From NCBI GenBank assembly GCA_022072445.1, contig JAJVHV010000024.1, positions 1-64,000 on the forward strand: a stretch of 64,000 bases of DNA, read 5' to 3'. This document shows positions 54,761 through 64,000 of this stretch, one piece after another; position 1 is the stretch's first letter, and every line of letters begins with the position of its first letter. Below the pieces are notes generated by a model, which searched no databases, was not told the origin of the DNA, and saw nothing but the letters and a program-made list of their open reading frames with translations. Position numbers and translations under genes: made by a program. This stretch comes from Phycisphaerae bacterium (lineage in GTDB: Bacteria; Planctomycetota; Phycisphaerae; UBA1845; Fen-1342).

Positions 54761-55854
54761 GAACCGCGTTTGTGAGCGAGCTGTGCGAGCTGGCGGCGCA
54801 GGAGCCGCGCATCTGGCTGTTGTGCGGCGATCTGGGCTACTCGGTGCTGGAGCCATTCCGCGACCGTTTTCCGGACCGCTTCGTCAACGTCGGCGTGGCG
54901 GAGCAGAACATGATCGGCGTGGCGGCGGGGCTGGCGCTGAGCGGGCAGACGGTGTTCGTGTACTCGATCGCGAATTTTCCGACGCTGCGGTGCCTGGAGC
55001 AAATCCGCAACGACGTGTGCTATCACCAGGCGGACGTGAAGGTCGTGTCGGTGGGGGCGGGGTTTTCGTATGGCCCGCAGGGGTTCACGCATCACGGGCT
55101 GCACGACGTCGCGGCGATGCGGGCGCTGCCGGGAATGACCGTTGTGGCGCCGGGCGACCCGGTCGAAGCGCGGCAACTGACGCGGTCATTGGCGCGGCAG
55201 AGCGGACCGGCGTATTTGCGACTGGGTAAGGCGGGCGAGCCGGTGGTCCACCGCGGCGCGGTTGAAACGCCGAGCGGTGGCGCGTGTTCGCCGAATGCCG
55301 GCGCTGAGGCGGCGATCGTGCTGGGGCGGGCGGTGAAGCTGCGAGATGGCGACGACCTCACGCTGATCGGCAGCGGGGCGGTGCTGTCGCTGGCGCTGGA
55401 GACGGCGGACGCGCTGGCGCGGGAGGGCGTGCGGGGGCGGGTGCTGAGCATGCACACGCTCAAGCCCCTGGACGTGGACGCGCTGTGCGCGGCGGCGGTT
55501 GAGACGGGCGGCATTCTCACGCTGGAGGAGCACAGCCGAATTGGCGGGTTGGGTTCGGCCGTGGCGGAGGCGCTACTGGCGAACGACGTGCCCGCGCGGC
55601 TGCGCGTGTTTGCGGCGCCGGACCGCGTGATGCACGAGGTGGGCAGCCAGGCGTATCTGCGGCGGTTGTGCGGCGATCCGCTGGCGCTGGCGCGCGAGCT
55701 GCTGGCGGCGCCGCGCGGGATGACGCACGAAACGACGCGCGGAAAGTCGGCGAGCGCGGCGCGCTCGTCGGTGACGACGGAGCGCGGGCCATTCGCGACA
55801 CCGCCGGGGGTGGCCGCGGGCACGAGGTTTGTTTCGCAGACGCTGCCGCCGTGA
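54757..55854 (+). CDS. Transketolase C-terminal half (pyrimidine-binding and C-terminal domains)
   Basis: ATG 54757 overlaps the previous stop and gives 365 residues. FVNVGVAEQNMIGVAAGLAL carries the glutamate that activates TPP. FSYGPQGFTHHGLHDVAAMRALPGMTVVAPGDP and the C-terminal LTLIGSGAVLSLALETADAL, GRVLSMHTLKPLD, TLEEHSRIGGLGSAV complete the split transketolase/DXS-like layout. It must pair with the TPP domain in the fusion protein to be active. The last about 50 residues are low complexity and look like an added tail. Confidence 0.9.
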   Translation: MRTAFVSELCELAAQEPRIWLLCGDLGYSVLEPFRDRFPDRFVNVGVAEQNMIGVAAGLALSGQTVFVYSIANFPTLRCLEQIRNDVCYHQADVKVVSVGAGFSYGPQGFTHHGLHDVAAMRALPGMTVVAPGDPVEARQLTRSLARQSGPAYLRLGKAGEPVVHRGAVETPSGGACSPNAGAEAAIVLGRAVKLRDGDDLTLIGSGAVLSLALETADALAREGVRGRVLSMHTLKPLDVDALCAAAVETGGILTLEEHSRIGGLGSAVAEALLANDVPARLRVFAAPDRVMHEVGSQAYLRRLCGDPLALARELLAAPRGMTHETTRGKSASAARSSVTTERGPFATPPGVAAGTRFVSQTLPP

Positions 55855-55859
55855 TGTGC

Positions 55860-55881
55860 CGCGGCTGCGGATGCAGCCGCG
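55860..55881 (+). terminator. Stem-loop after the transketolase gene
   Basis: CGCGGCTGC (55860-55868) pairs exactly with GCAGCCGCG (55873-55881) around GGAT. It lies six bases after the stop codon. It resembles the dispersed hairpin family in inverted form; a terminator role is possible though no T-run follows. Confidence 0.45.
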
Positions 55882-55902
55882 CGAATTAAGGAGATTGCCG
55901 CG

Positions 55903-56205
55903 ATGACGACGCTGCCGCCGTCGAGATGGGTGAGGAGTTCCCGTTCGTCGCTGCTGTTGACGGCGGGGGTGTTGGGCGTGCTGATGGTGCTGCTGGCTCC
56001 GGCGGGGGCGTCGCTGGGTCAGATACCGGACAGCGGTGCGCAGCGGAGCGAGATGCTGCGCGAGCAACGGCTGACGAACCAGTTGCTGGCGGAGGCGGTC
56101 GGGTTGCTGAAGGAAATTCGCGACGCGGAACTGCGTCGTGACGGGGCGGCGGGTGCGCGGGGGTCGGGCGCGACGTCGCGGCCGTCGCGGCCGGGCAGGC
56201 CGTGA
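55903..56205 (+). CDS. Small secreted or anchored protein of unknown function
   Basis: ATG 55903 is preceded by AAGGAG at a good distance. The 100 residues start with a hydrophobic signal or anchor (LLLTAGVLGVLMVLLAPAGASLG). An amphipathic helix follows, with heptad-like spacing (RSEMLREQRLTNQLLAEAVGLLKEIRDAELRR), which suggests a coiled coil. The Gly/Arg/Ser-rich tail is disordered. Not recognised. It closes the polysaccharide cluster. Confidence 0.6.
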   Translation: MTTLPPSRWVRSSRSSLLLTAGVLGVLMVLLAPAGASLGQIPDSGAQRSEMLREQRLTNQLLAEAVGLLKEIRDAELRRDGAAGARGSGATSRPSRPGRP

Positions 56206-56253
56206 ACTGGGTGACGGGGTGGAGCGATACCCACCCTCCACGCGTCGTCGGGA

Positions 56254-57486
56254 TCAGCCGCCGAGCGTGATCATGCTGACGGACTGGAGCTTCGGGCCGG
56301 CGGGTTGCTTGTGCTCGACGGCCGAGAGGACCCGTTGCTCAACCAACCGGGGCGAGAGGCGGTCGCCGAGCCAGGCGGCGCGCAGGTCGGTTGACCGCGC
56401 GTCGAGCAGACAGGGGAAGAGCCGACCGTCGGCGGTGAGGCGCATGCGCCGGCAGCCGGAGCAGAACGGCTCTGAGACGGGAGCGATGATGCCGATCACG
56501 CCGGTGTTTGCGGCATCGGGCGTGTTGGCGGGCGTTCTGGCAGTCGTGCCGGGCGTGGTGAAGACCAGCGACTCGGCACGATAGCGTTGGGCGGTCTGGC
56601 CGGGTTCGGCCGTGAGCGGCGTCAGCCGGTAGCGCGTGGCCAGGGCGGCGCGAATCTGAGAGGCGGGGACGAAGCGGGCGATGTTGTCAGCGGCCGCCGG
56701 CCCGATCGGCATGGCTTCGAGAAAGCGTGCTTCGAGGTCGCGCCGCAGGCACCAGTCCGCCAGCGACACGATCTCAAAGTCGTTGACACCGCGGAGCACG
56801 ACGCAGTTGATGCGCGGCGGGGGGAAGCCGGCCGCGCGGGCGGCGTCGATGCCTTCGAGGACGGGCGCGAGCCGGCCGCCGGTGATCTGCGCGTAGCGCC
56901 TGGGATCGAGCGAGTCGAGCGAGATATTGAGGCGGTCGAGGCCGGCGCGGCGGAGCAGCGCGGCGCTCGTGGCGAGGCGCTGGCCGTTGGTGGTCATGGC
57001 CAGGCCGATGTCCGGCAGCCGGCTGCGGAGATTGGCGATCAGGTCGACCAGACCTGGATGGAGCAGCGGCTCGCCGCCGGTGAGTCGGAGCTGCGACAGT
57101 CCGAAGCGCTGGTGGAGGCAGGCGATCAGTTCGACGCGTTGTGCGTCGCTGAGGGCGGGGTTGGATTCGTGGGGGCGGACGGAAGGCCGGCAGTAGCTGC
57201 AGCGCAGGTCGCAGGCGGAGGTGACGGAGACGCGGAGGTGGTCGATGTGCCGGCCGCAGCGGTCGATGAGCGCGGCGCTGTGCACGGAGTCCTGCCGCCG
57301 TCGCGATTGCGGGTGCGGCAGTCGCGGCGCGGGTGTGGGCGGCTGGGCGGGGACAGTCGAGGGCGGCGGGATGGGCACAGCCGGGGGCGGCTGCGCTACA
57401 CGACTGGCGAATTCGTCGAAGTCGGCGGCGCGCTGCAACACGCGGAGCGCGAGCTGCAACGGGTGTCGCCGGTCGAGGTCAGGCAT
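56254..57486 (-). CDS. moaA: GTP 3',8-cyclase MoaA with extended N-terminus
   Basis: ATG 57486 overlaps the upstream gene by eight bases and gives 410 residues; GTG 57285 would give a normal 343-residue MoaA. The radical SAM motif CDLRCSYC is at 92-99. RLTGGEPLLHPGLVDLIANLR and TTNGQRLA follow, with the second cluster cysteines in PFCSGCRRMRLTADGRLFPCL. The C-terminus ends in the required GG. It starts molybdenum-cofactor synthesis, fitting the Mo-enzyme genes upstream. Residues about 30-60 (AQPPPAVPIPPP) are encoded by a hairpin repeat. Confidence 0.88.
   Translation of the reverse strand: MPDLDRRHPLQLALRVLQRAADFDEFASRVAQPPPAVPIPPPSTVPAQPPTPAPRLPHPQSRRRQDSVHSAALIDRCGRHIDHLRVSVTSACDLRCSYCRPSVRPHESNPALSDAQRVELIACLHQRFGLSQLRLTGGEPLLHPGLVDLIANLRSRLPDIGLAMTTNGQRLATSAALLRRAGLDRLNISLDSLDPRRYAQITGGRLAPVLEGIDAARAAGFPPPRINCVVLRGVNDFEIVSLADWCLRRDLEARFLEAMPIGPAAADNIARFVPASQIRAALATRYRLTPLTAEPGQTAQRYRAESLVFTTPGTTARTPANTPDAANTGVIGIIAPVSEPFCSGCRRMRLTADGRLFPCLLDARSTDLRAAWLGDRLSPRLVEQRVLSAVEHKQPAGPKLQSVSMITLGG
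57351..57403. repeat. REP-like hairpin inside the moaA 5' region
   Basis: CAGCCG-GGGG-CGGCTG at 57378-57393 and a decayed copy (ACAGTCGAGGGCGGC) just before it belong to the family at 48552. On the minus strand it encodes the Pro-rich stretch in the MoaA extension. Confidence 0.75.
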
Positions 57487-58408
57487 GGCGCACCGGAACG
57501 CGGCACTGGCTGCGGTAGAGCTCGGCGCAGCGGCCGCACAGGCTGTCGGGCGGCGACCAGCCGGGAAAATCGAGCTGAATCTGCGCGGCGCTGGCGGCGT
57601 CCAGATCGGCGGGCCGCGCCCAGTCGAAGGTCGGGAATGCGCACAGCGGGCAGGGCGCGCCCGGTGGCGGTGCGGCGGGGGGTTGCGGGTTGGATTCGTT
57701 CGCGTCGCGCGAGGCGCCGGCGCGGGCGCGCGACAGCAGCGCGGCGTGCGTGGGGCGGCTGTGTCGAAACGCGGCCCAGGTCGAGGCGAAGAGCTCATCG
57801 GCGCGCCGTTCGCTGAGGCCGAAGGCGGCAGCGAATTCGCGCTGCCGGCGGGGCAGCACGCCGGCGGGCAACGTCATGCGGCTCGCGAGCCGGGCGTCGA
57901 CGCTGAGCGACCAGAGCAGCGCGTAGCGGTCGCGGACGAGATTTCGCGCCGCGGCGGTCGGGCCGTCGGGCCGATCCGCGGGGTCGTAGGCGAAGGCTGG
58001 ATCGAGCATGTCTTCGACGTGCTGGAATTCGTGGCGTGCCCAGTACTGAAACGCGGCGTCGTCGAGCAGCGTGGCGACGTGGATGGCGGCGACGACGCTG
58101 TGGTCGCCGGCTTGGCCGAAAAGCTCGCAGCCCTGCGTGCGGCGTGTGGGGGCCTCGTGCAGGACGAGGCGCTCGACGTGCGTGTGCAGCAGCGGGTATT
58201 CGCGGAGGAGGGCGCGGAGGCGTTCGTCGAAGCCGAGATCGCGAAACCACTCGGCGTGCAGTGCGCTGAAGGCCGCGTCGCGCTGCTCCGGCGGCTCGGC
58301 GTGGGCGGCCGCGAAGCGGCGGTGGTAGCGGCGCTCGAGATCGGGCCGCGCGCGGACGGCGGCGAAGACGACGCGCTCCATGAGTTCGGCGTCGGCGACG
58401 ATGTTCAC
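57479..58408 (-). CDS. Unknown protein of the Mo-enzyme operon with HExxH and two zinc-knuckle CXXC pairs
   Basis: GTG 58408 overlaps the chaperone stop (GTGA), giving 309 residues. The N-terminal two-thirds are helical. The middle carries FQYWARHEFQHVEDMLDP, an HExxH-type sequence followed by further acidic residues. The C-terminus has CPLCAF and, about 45 residues later, CGRCAELYRSQC, which could bind zinc or an Fe-S cluster. I do not know this family. Its place between a TorD-like chaperone and MoaA suggests a maturation factor for the nitrite oxidoreductase-like enzyme. This is inference. Confidence 0.7.
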   Translation of the reverse strand: MNIVADAELMERVVFAAVRARPDLERRYHRRFAAAHAEPPEQRDAAFSALHAEWFRDLGFDERLRALLREYPLLHTHVERLVLHEAPTRRTQGCELFGQAGDHSVVAAIHVATLLDDAAFQYWARHEFQHVEDMLDPAFAYDPADRPDGPTAAARNLVRDRYALLWSLSVDARLASRMTLPAGVLPRRQREFAAAFGLSERRADELFASTWAAFRHSRPTHAALLSRARAGASRDANESNPQPPAAPPPGAPCPLCAFPTFDWARPADLDAASAAQIQLDFPGWSPPDSLCGRCAELYRSQCRVPVRHA

Positions 58409-59223
58409 GGCCGCTCCTCGTGCAGGGCCGCGGCCAGCGACTGACCGAGCTGGAACGGGATGAGGGCATCGGTCCGCGAGTCGTCGAGTGCGGACGGGAC
58501 GCCGCAGGAGATGCTGACGTCGTCGGCTTCGACGGGGCGGAGTTCGAGCCACTGGGGGCCGGGGTGCAGGCCGAACGCGGAGCACCAGTCGGCGAGCAAA
58601 GCCTGGCCGAGGGCGGCGACGGGGGCGAGCGGCCCGTCGGGCTCGGCGCGGCGGAGGCGCTCGAAGAAGGCGGGCATCCAGCGGGCGGCGTGGTCGGCGA
58701 GGTAGCGGCGCTGCGCGGCGAGGCAGATTTCGACGGCCTGGGGAGCGGCGCGGTGCGCGGCGAGCAACTGCCGCAGGGCGAGATCGGCGAGGAACTCGCA
58801 TTCGGCGACCAGGTGGTCGGGGCGCTCGGCGAGCGGGCCGGCGGGCGCGTAGCCGAAGGCGGCGTAGAAGCCGGCGAGGTCGGCGAGCGAAGCGGCCTGC
58901 TGGAAAACTTCGGCCCGGCTGTATTCGAGCTCGTAGGCGGGGCAGGCGGAGCGCACGGTGTGGCCGAGATGGCGGGCGCGAGCGGCGACGAGCGCGTCCG
59001 GACGGCGAAGCTGATCGAAGAGCGAATCGGCCAGCGCGGTTTCGAACCCGAGCGCGGCGAAAGCGTCGTCGATCTCCGCGCGGACCTCGGGCGCGGCAAG
59101 TTTGTCGAGCGACGTCGGCGGTACATCAGCGAGCAGCTCGGCGAGGAAGCGCGCCAGGCGGGCGCGGGCCAGCGTGCGGCGCGGAGCGAGCGGGTCGGCG
59201 TCGGCGATGGGAGAAGTGGTCAT
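58405..59223 (-). CDS. TorD/NarJ-family molybdoenzyme chaperone
   Basis: This 272-residue all-helical protein has CPAYELEYSRAEVFQQAASLADLAGFYAAFG and ERPDHLVAECEFLADLALRQ. These are the two conserved blocks of TorD/DmsD-type chaperones. Such proteins bind the alpha-subunit signal sequence and assist insertion of the Mo-bis-MGD cofactor before export. The gene follows the beta subunit by 14 bases. It is longer than TorD, with an extra C-terminal about 50 residues. Confidence 0.85.
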   Translation of the reverse strand: MTTSPIADADPLAPRRTLARARLARFLAELLADVPPTSLDKLAAPEVRAEIDDAFAALGFETALADSLFDQLRRPDALVAARARHLGHTVRSACPAYELEYSRAEVFQQAASLADLAGFYAAFGYAPAGPLAERPDHLVAECEFLADLALRQLLAAHRAAPQAVEICLAAQRRYLADHAARWMPAFFERLRRAEPDGPLAPVAALGQALLADWCSAFGLHPGPQWLELRPVEADDVSISCGVPSALDDSRTDALIPFQLGQSLAAALHEERP

Positions 59224-59237
59224 GACGCTTGCCTCGG

Positions 59238-60515
<1,278 letters not shown>

Positions 60516-60535
60516 AGGACTCTCCCGTACGGCTT

Positions 60536-60554
60536 GCGGCCGGCGGTCGGCCGC
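60536..60554 (-). terminator. GC-rich stem-loop between hemerythrin and nxrB
   Basis: GCGGCCG (60536-60542) pairs with CGGCCGC (60548-60554) around a five-base loop, in the 63-base gap before nxrB. It may attenuate or process the operon transcript. There is no T-run. Confidence 0.35.
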
Positions 60555-60578
60555 TGGTCTGGTGTCAGCGCGTGAGAC

Positions 60579-61178
60579 TCACGATCGCGCGGGCTGGTGC
60601 GTCGGCCCGAAGGCGCGCTGCTGAAGCTCCTCCGCGACGCGCAGGTACTTCTGGTGCCGGTCGCCGTGACCTTCCTCGACGCGCTCGAACGCGCGGGTCA
60701 GCTCCTTTTGCTCGAAGTCGCCGAGCAGGCGCTCGGCCATCTCGAACAGGACGTTGTCTTCCTTGCTGATGTGCTCGCGAAGGAGGTCGATGTAGGCGGC
60801 GATCGCGGAGCGGACGACGCGGCCGGCGGTGGCGTCGCCGGCGGCGGCGGCGTCGAGGTCCTGGAGAATGGCGCGGATGTACTGCCGGCCCTCCTCGTGC
60901 TCGCTCAGCATGCAGCCGATCGGGCCGTCTTCGCGCGGAACACCCGCCTGCTCCAGCATGGGGAAGAGCTGCTTTTCCTCCTTGGCGTGGTGGCAGCCGT
61001 CGGCGAAGTTGCGCACGAAGTCGACGAGCTTTTCGACGAACGCCCGGTCGATGCGCGGCTCGGTGAGCACGCGCTCGGCGGCGTCCAGGACGCGCTCGAT
61101 GACGCGGTGCTCGTCCTTGAGGGCCTCGATCGGGCTGAGGGCGGCGTGGCCGTGTGAACAGTTGCAGCGGCAAGTCAT
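60579..61178 (-). CDS. Hemerythrin HHE-domain protein
   Basis: This is a 199-residue protein. After a short Cys/His-rich start (MTCRCNCSHGH) come the di-iron hemerythrin histidines and acids in KDEHRVIERVLD, FADGCHHAKEEKQLFPML, LSEHEEGRQYIRAIL and LLREHISKEDNVLFEMAERLL. The fold binds O2 or NO, or stores iron. ATG overlaps the stop of the small unknown gene (ATGA). Its place in the nxr operon suggests NO or oxygen sensing or protection for the Mo enzyme; this is inference. Confidence 0.85.
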   Translation of the reverse strand: MTCRCNCSHGHAALSPIEALKDEHRVIERVLDAAERVLTEPRIDRAFVEKLVDFVRNFADGCHHAKEEKQLFPMLEQAGVPREDGPIGCMLSEHEEGRQYIRAILQDLDAAAAGDATAGRVVRSAIAAYIDLLREHISKEDNVLFEMAERLLGDFEQKELTRAFERVEEGHGDRHQKYLRVAEELQQRAFGPTHQPARS

Positions 61179-61588
61179 GGGACCATTCCTTTCGGCTGAG
61201 TCGCCGCGGCGCCGTCCGGGATTGAAGGCGCGCTGCGCGGTTGGACATTGGGCGTGGGGTCAAGGACCGGCAGCCGCAGGCGGCCGCCCGGTTCGAAGTC
61301 GGGCGTGGCGTGCGGGCCGCGCGGGCCCCAGCGCCGGGTTGACGCTTCGATCAGTGCGCGGATGTGCTGCTCGCCCAGGGCCTGAAGCGCCCGGTGCGGG
61401 CCGGCGTAGCCGGCGGTGGCGAAGAGCCGCCAGATGCGGTCGGTGCTGAAACCGAGCCGCATAAACTCGTCGATGAAGCACTCGGCCATCTCGACGTTGG
61501 CGCGCCGCGCTTCGGCGGCGCTGCCGGCGTCGAGCTCCACGCCTTCGAGCGTCATCGGGTCGGTGGCGTCTGGTTCCTGGTAAGGCAT
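61175..61588 (-). CDS. Small protein of unknown function in the nxr operon
   Basis: This is a 137-residue soluble protein with a helical core (AEARRANVEMAECFIDEFMRLGFSTDRIWRLFATAGYAGPHRALQALG) and a Pro-rich unstructured C-terminus. The helical part resembles short domains found beside oxidoreductase genes, but I cannot name it. It overlaps the following hemerythrin gene and lies eight bases after the previous one, so it is co-expressed with both. Confidence 0.65.
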   Translation of the reverse strand: MPYQEPDATDPMTLEGVELDAGSAAEARRANVEMAECFIDEFMRLGFSTDRIWRLFATAGYAGPHRALQALGEQHIRALIEASTRRWGPRGPHATPDFEPGGRLRLPVLDPTPNVQPRSAPSIPDGAAATQPKGMVP

Positions 61589-61596
61589 GCGTCACC

Positions 61597-62042
61597 TCAG
61601 TTGCTGGCGGCCGCGGGGCGCAGCACGTGCAGCGCGGGATAGAGAAAGCGCTCTTCGCGGGCGGCATGGTGTTCGAGCACGCCTTTCAGCGGATGCTCGT
61701 CTTCAATCAGGCGCACGATGGTGCGCGGAGAAAGCGGACCGTCACCCAGCGTCGCCAGGGCGACCTCAAGCTGCGCGACCATTCGCCGAATCTGGCGATG
61801 CTCGGCGTCGAAGAGCTCGGGCTGGCCGCCGGACGGCCACGATCGGAGGGTCCGGTATCGCGGCAGAACCTGCTGCTCCTCGGCATCGATGTGCGCGAGG
61901 AGCGCGGCGCGGAACTCGTGGAATTCGAGGCATGCGCCGCGGAAGTCACCCGCGGCGAGCAGCTCCTGGTGGCGCTCGAGACGGCGATCGAGATCGTCGT
62001 GCGCGTGCAGCAGTTGCGCCAGATGGGGCGCGAGCGGGGCGC

Positions 62043-62046
<4 letters not shown>
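61597..62046 (-). CDS. Second hemerythrin-like protein
   Basis: ATG 62046 overlaps the alpha-subunit stop. The 149 residues carry the di-iron ligand pattern: HDDLDRRLERHQELL, FHEFRAALLAHIDAEEQQVLPRY, DAEHRQIRRMVAQL and HHAAREERFLYPAL. It is shorter than and not a close copy of the first hemerythrin in the operon, so the pair is not a recent duplication. The same role in NO/O2 handling is possible. Confidence 0.82.

Positions 62047-64000
<1,954 letters not shown>

Overview
The window is GC-rich and densely coded, and looks like the chromosome of a planctomycete, probably Phycisphaerae-like. The evidence is a dockerin-like C-terminus on a beta-propeller protein, many multihaem cytochromes, Asn-rich lipoprotein linkers, DUF1570-type peptidases, GTG/TTG starts and dispersed hairpin repeats. 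No hydrazine synthase is visible, so an anammox lifestyle is not supported by this window alone. No rRNA, tRNA or CRISPR array was recognised.

Left end (1-15.9 kb): a respiratory super-cluster with about 53 c-type haem motifs. On the minus strand are a 12-haem NapC-like cytochrome, an 8-haem cytochrome fused to a membrane cytochrome b domain, and a membrane-anchored 3-haem protein. On the plus strand are a 9-haem lipoprotein, a 9-haem cytochrome fused to a Rieske domain, and a cytochrome b/b6 protein, which together resemble an unusual bc complex. A separate unit follows: an Rrf2 regulator behind a sigma-54-like promoter and a perfect palindrome, a tetrahaem cytochrome, an NrfC-like Fe-S protein, an NrfD-like quinone-interacting membrane protein, and an octahaem protein of the hydroxylamine oxidoreductase (HAO) family. 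This looks like a complete quinone-linked module for an N-oxide or hydroxylamine reaction.

Middle (16-44.9 kb): mostly housekeeping genes. They include an ABC-F ATPase, a GHL10 lipoprotein, an RmlD-like reductase, a sodium:solute symporter, a DeoR regulator, a phosphoesterase, shikimate kinase, an enlarged prepilin peptidase, PilZ and NYN proteins, a radical SAM protein, isocitrate dehydrogenase, sigma-54, arginase, an MBL exonuclease, PurM, FabG, a membrane PIN protein and secreted peptidase-like proteins. A short AT-richer island (29.9-31.2 kb) holds a possibly frameshifted HEPN-like gene with an unknown partner and a nested palindrome.

44.9-56.2 kb: a surface-polysaccharide cluster with glycosyltransferases, a polysaccharide deacetylase, C-methyltransferases, an epimerase and a two-gene transketolase. 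The transketolase N-terminal half is fused to a C-methyltransferase.

Right end (56.2-64 kb): a minus-strand cluster for a molybdenum nitrite oxidoreductase/nitrate reductase of the NXR type. It encodes the alpha subunit (incomplete), two hemerythrins, a small unknown, the beta subunit, a TorD-like chaperone, a HExxH/zinc-ribbon unknown and MoaA. Together the two ends suggest combined nitrate/nitrite and HAO-type nitrogen chemistry.

Several dispersed repeat families run through the window, and some lie in frame inside genes.
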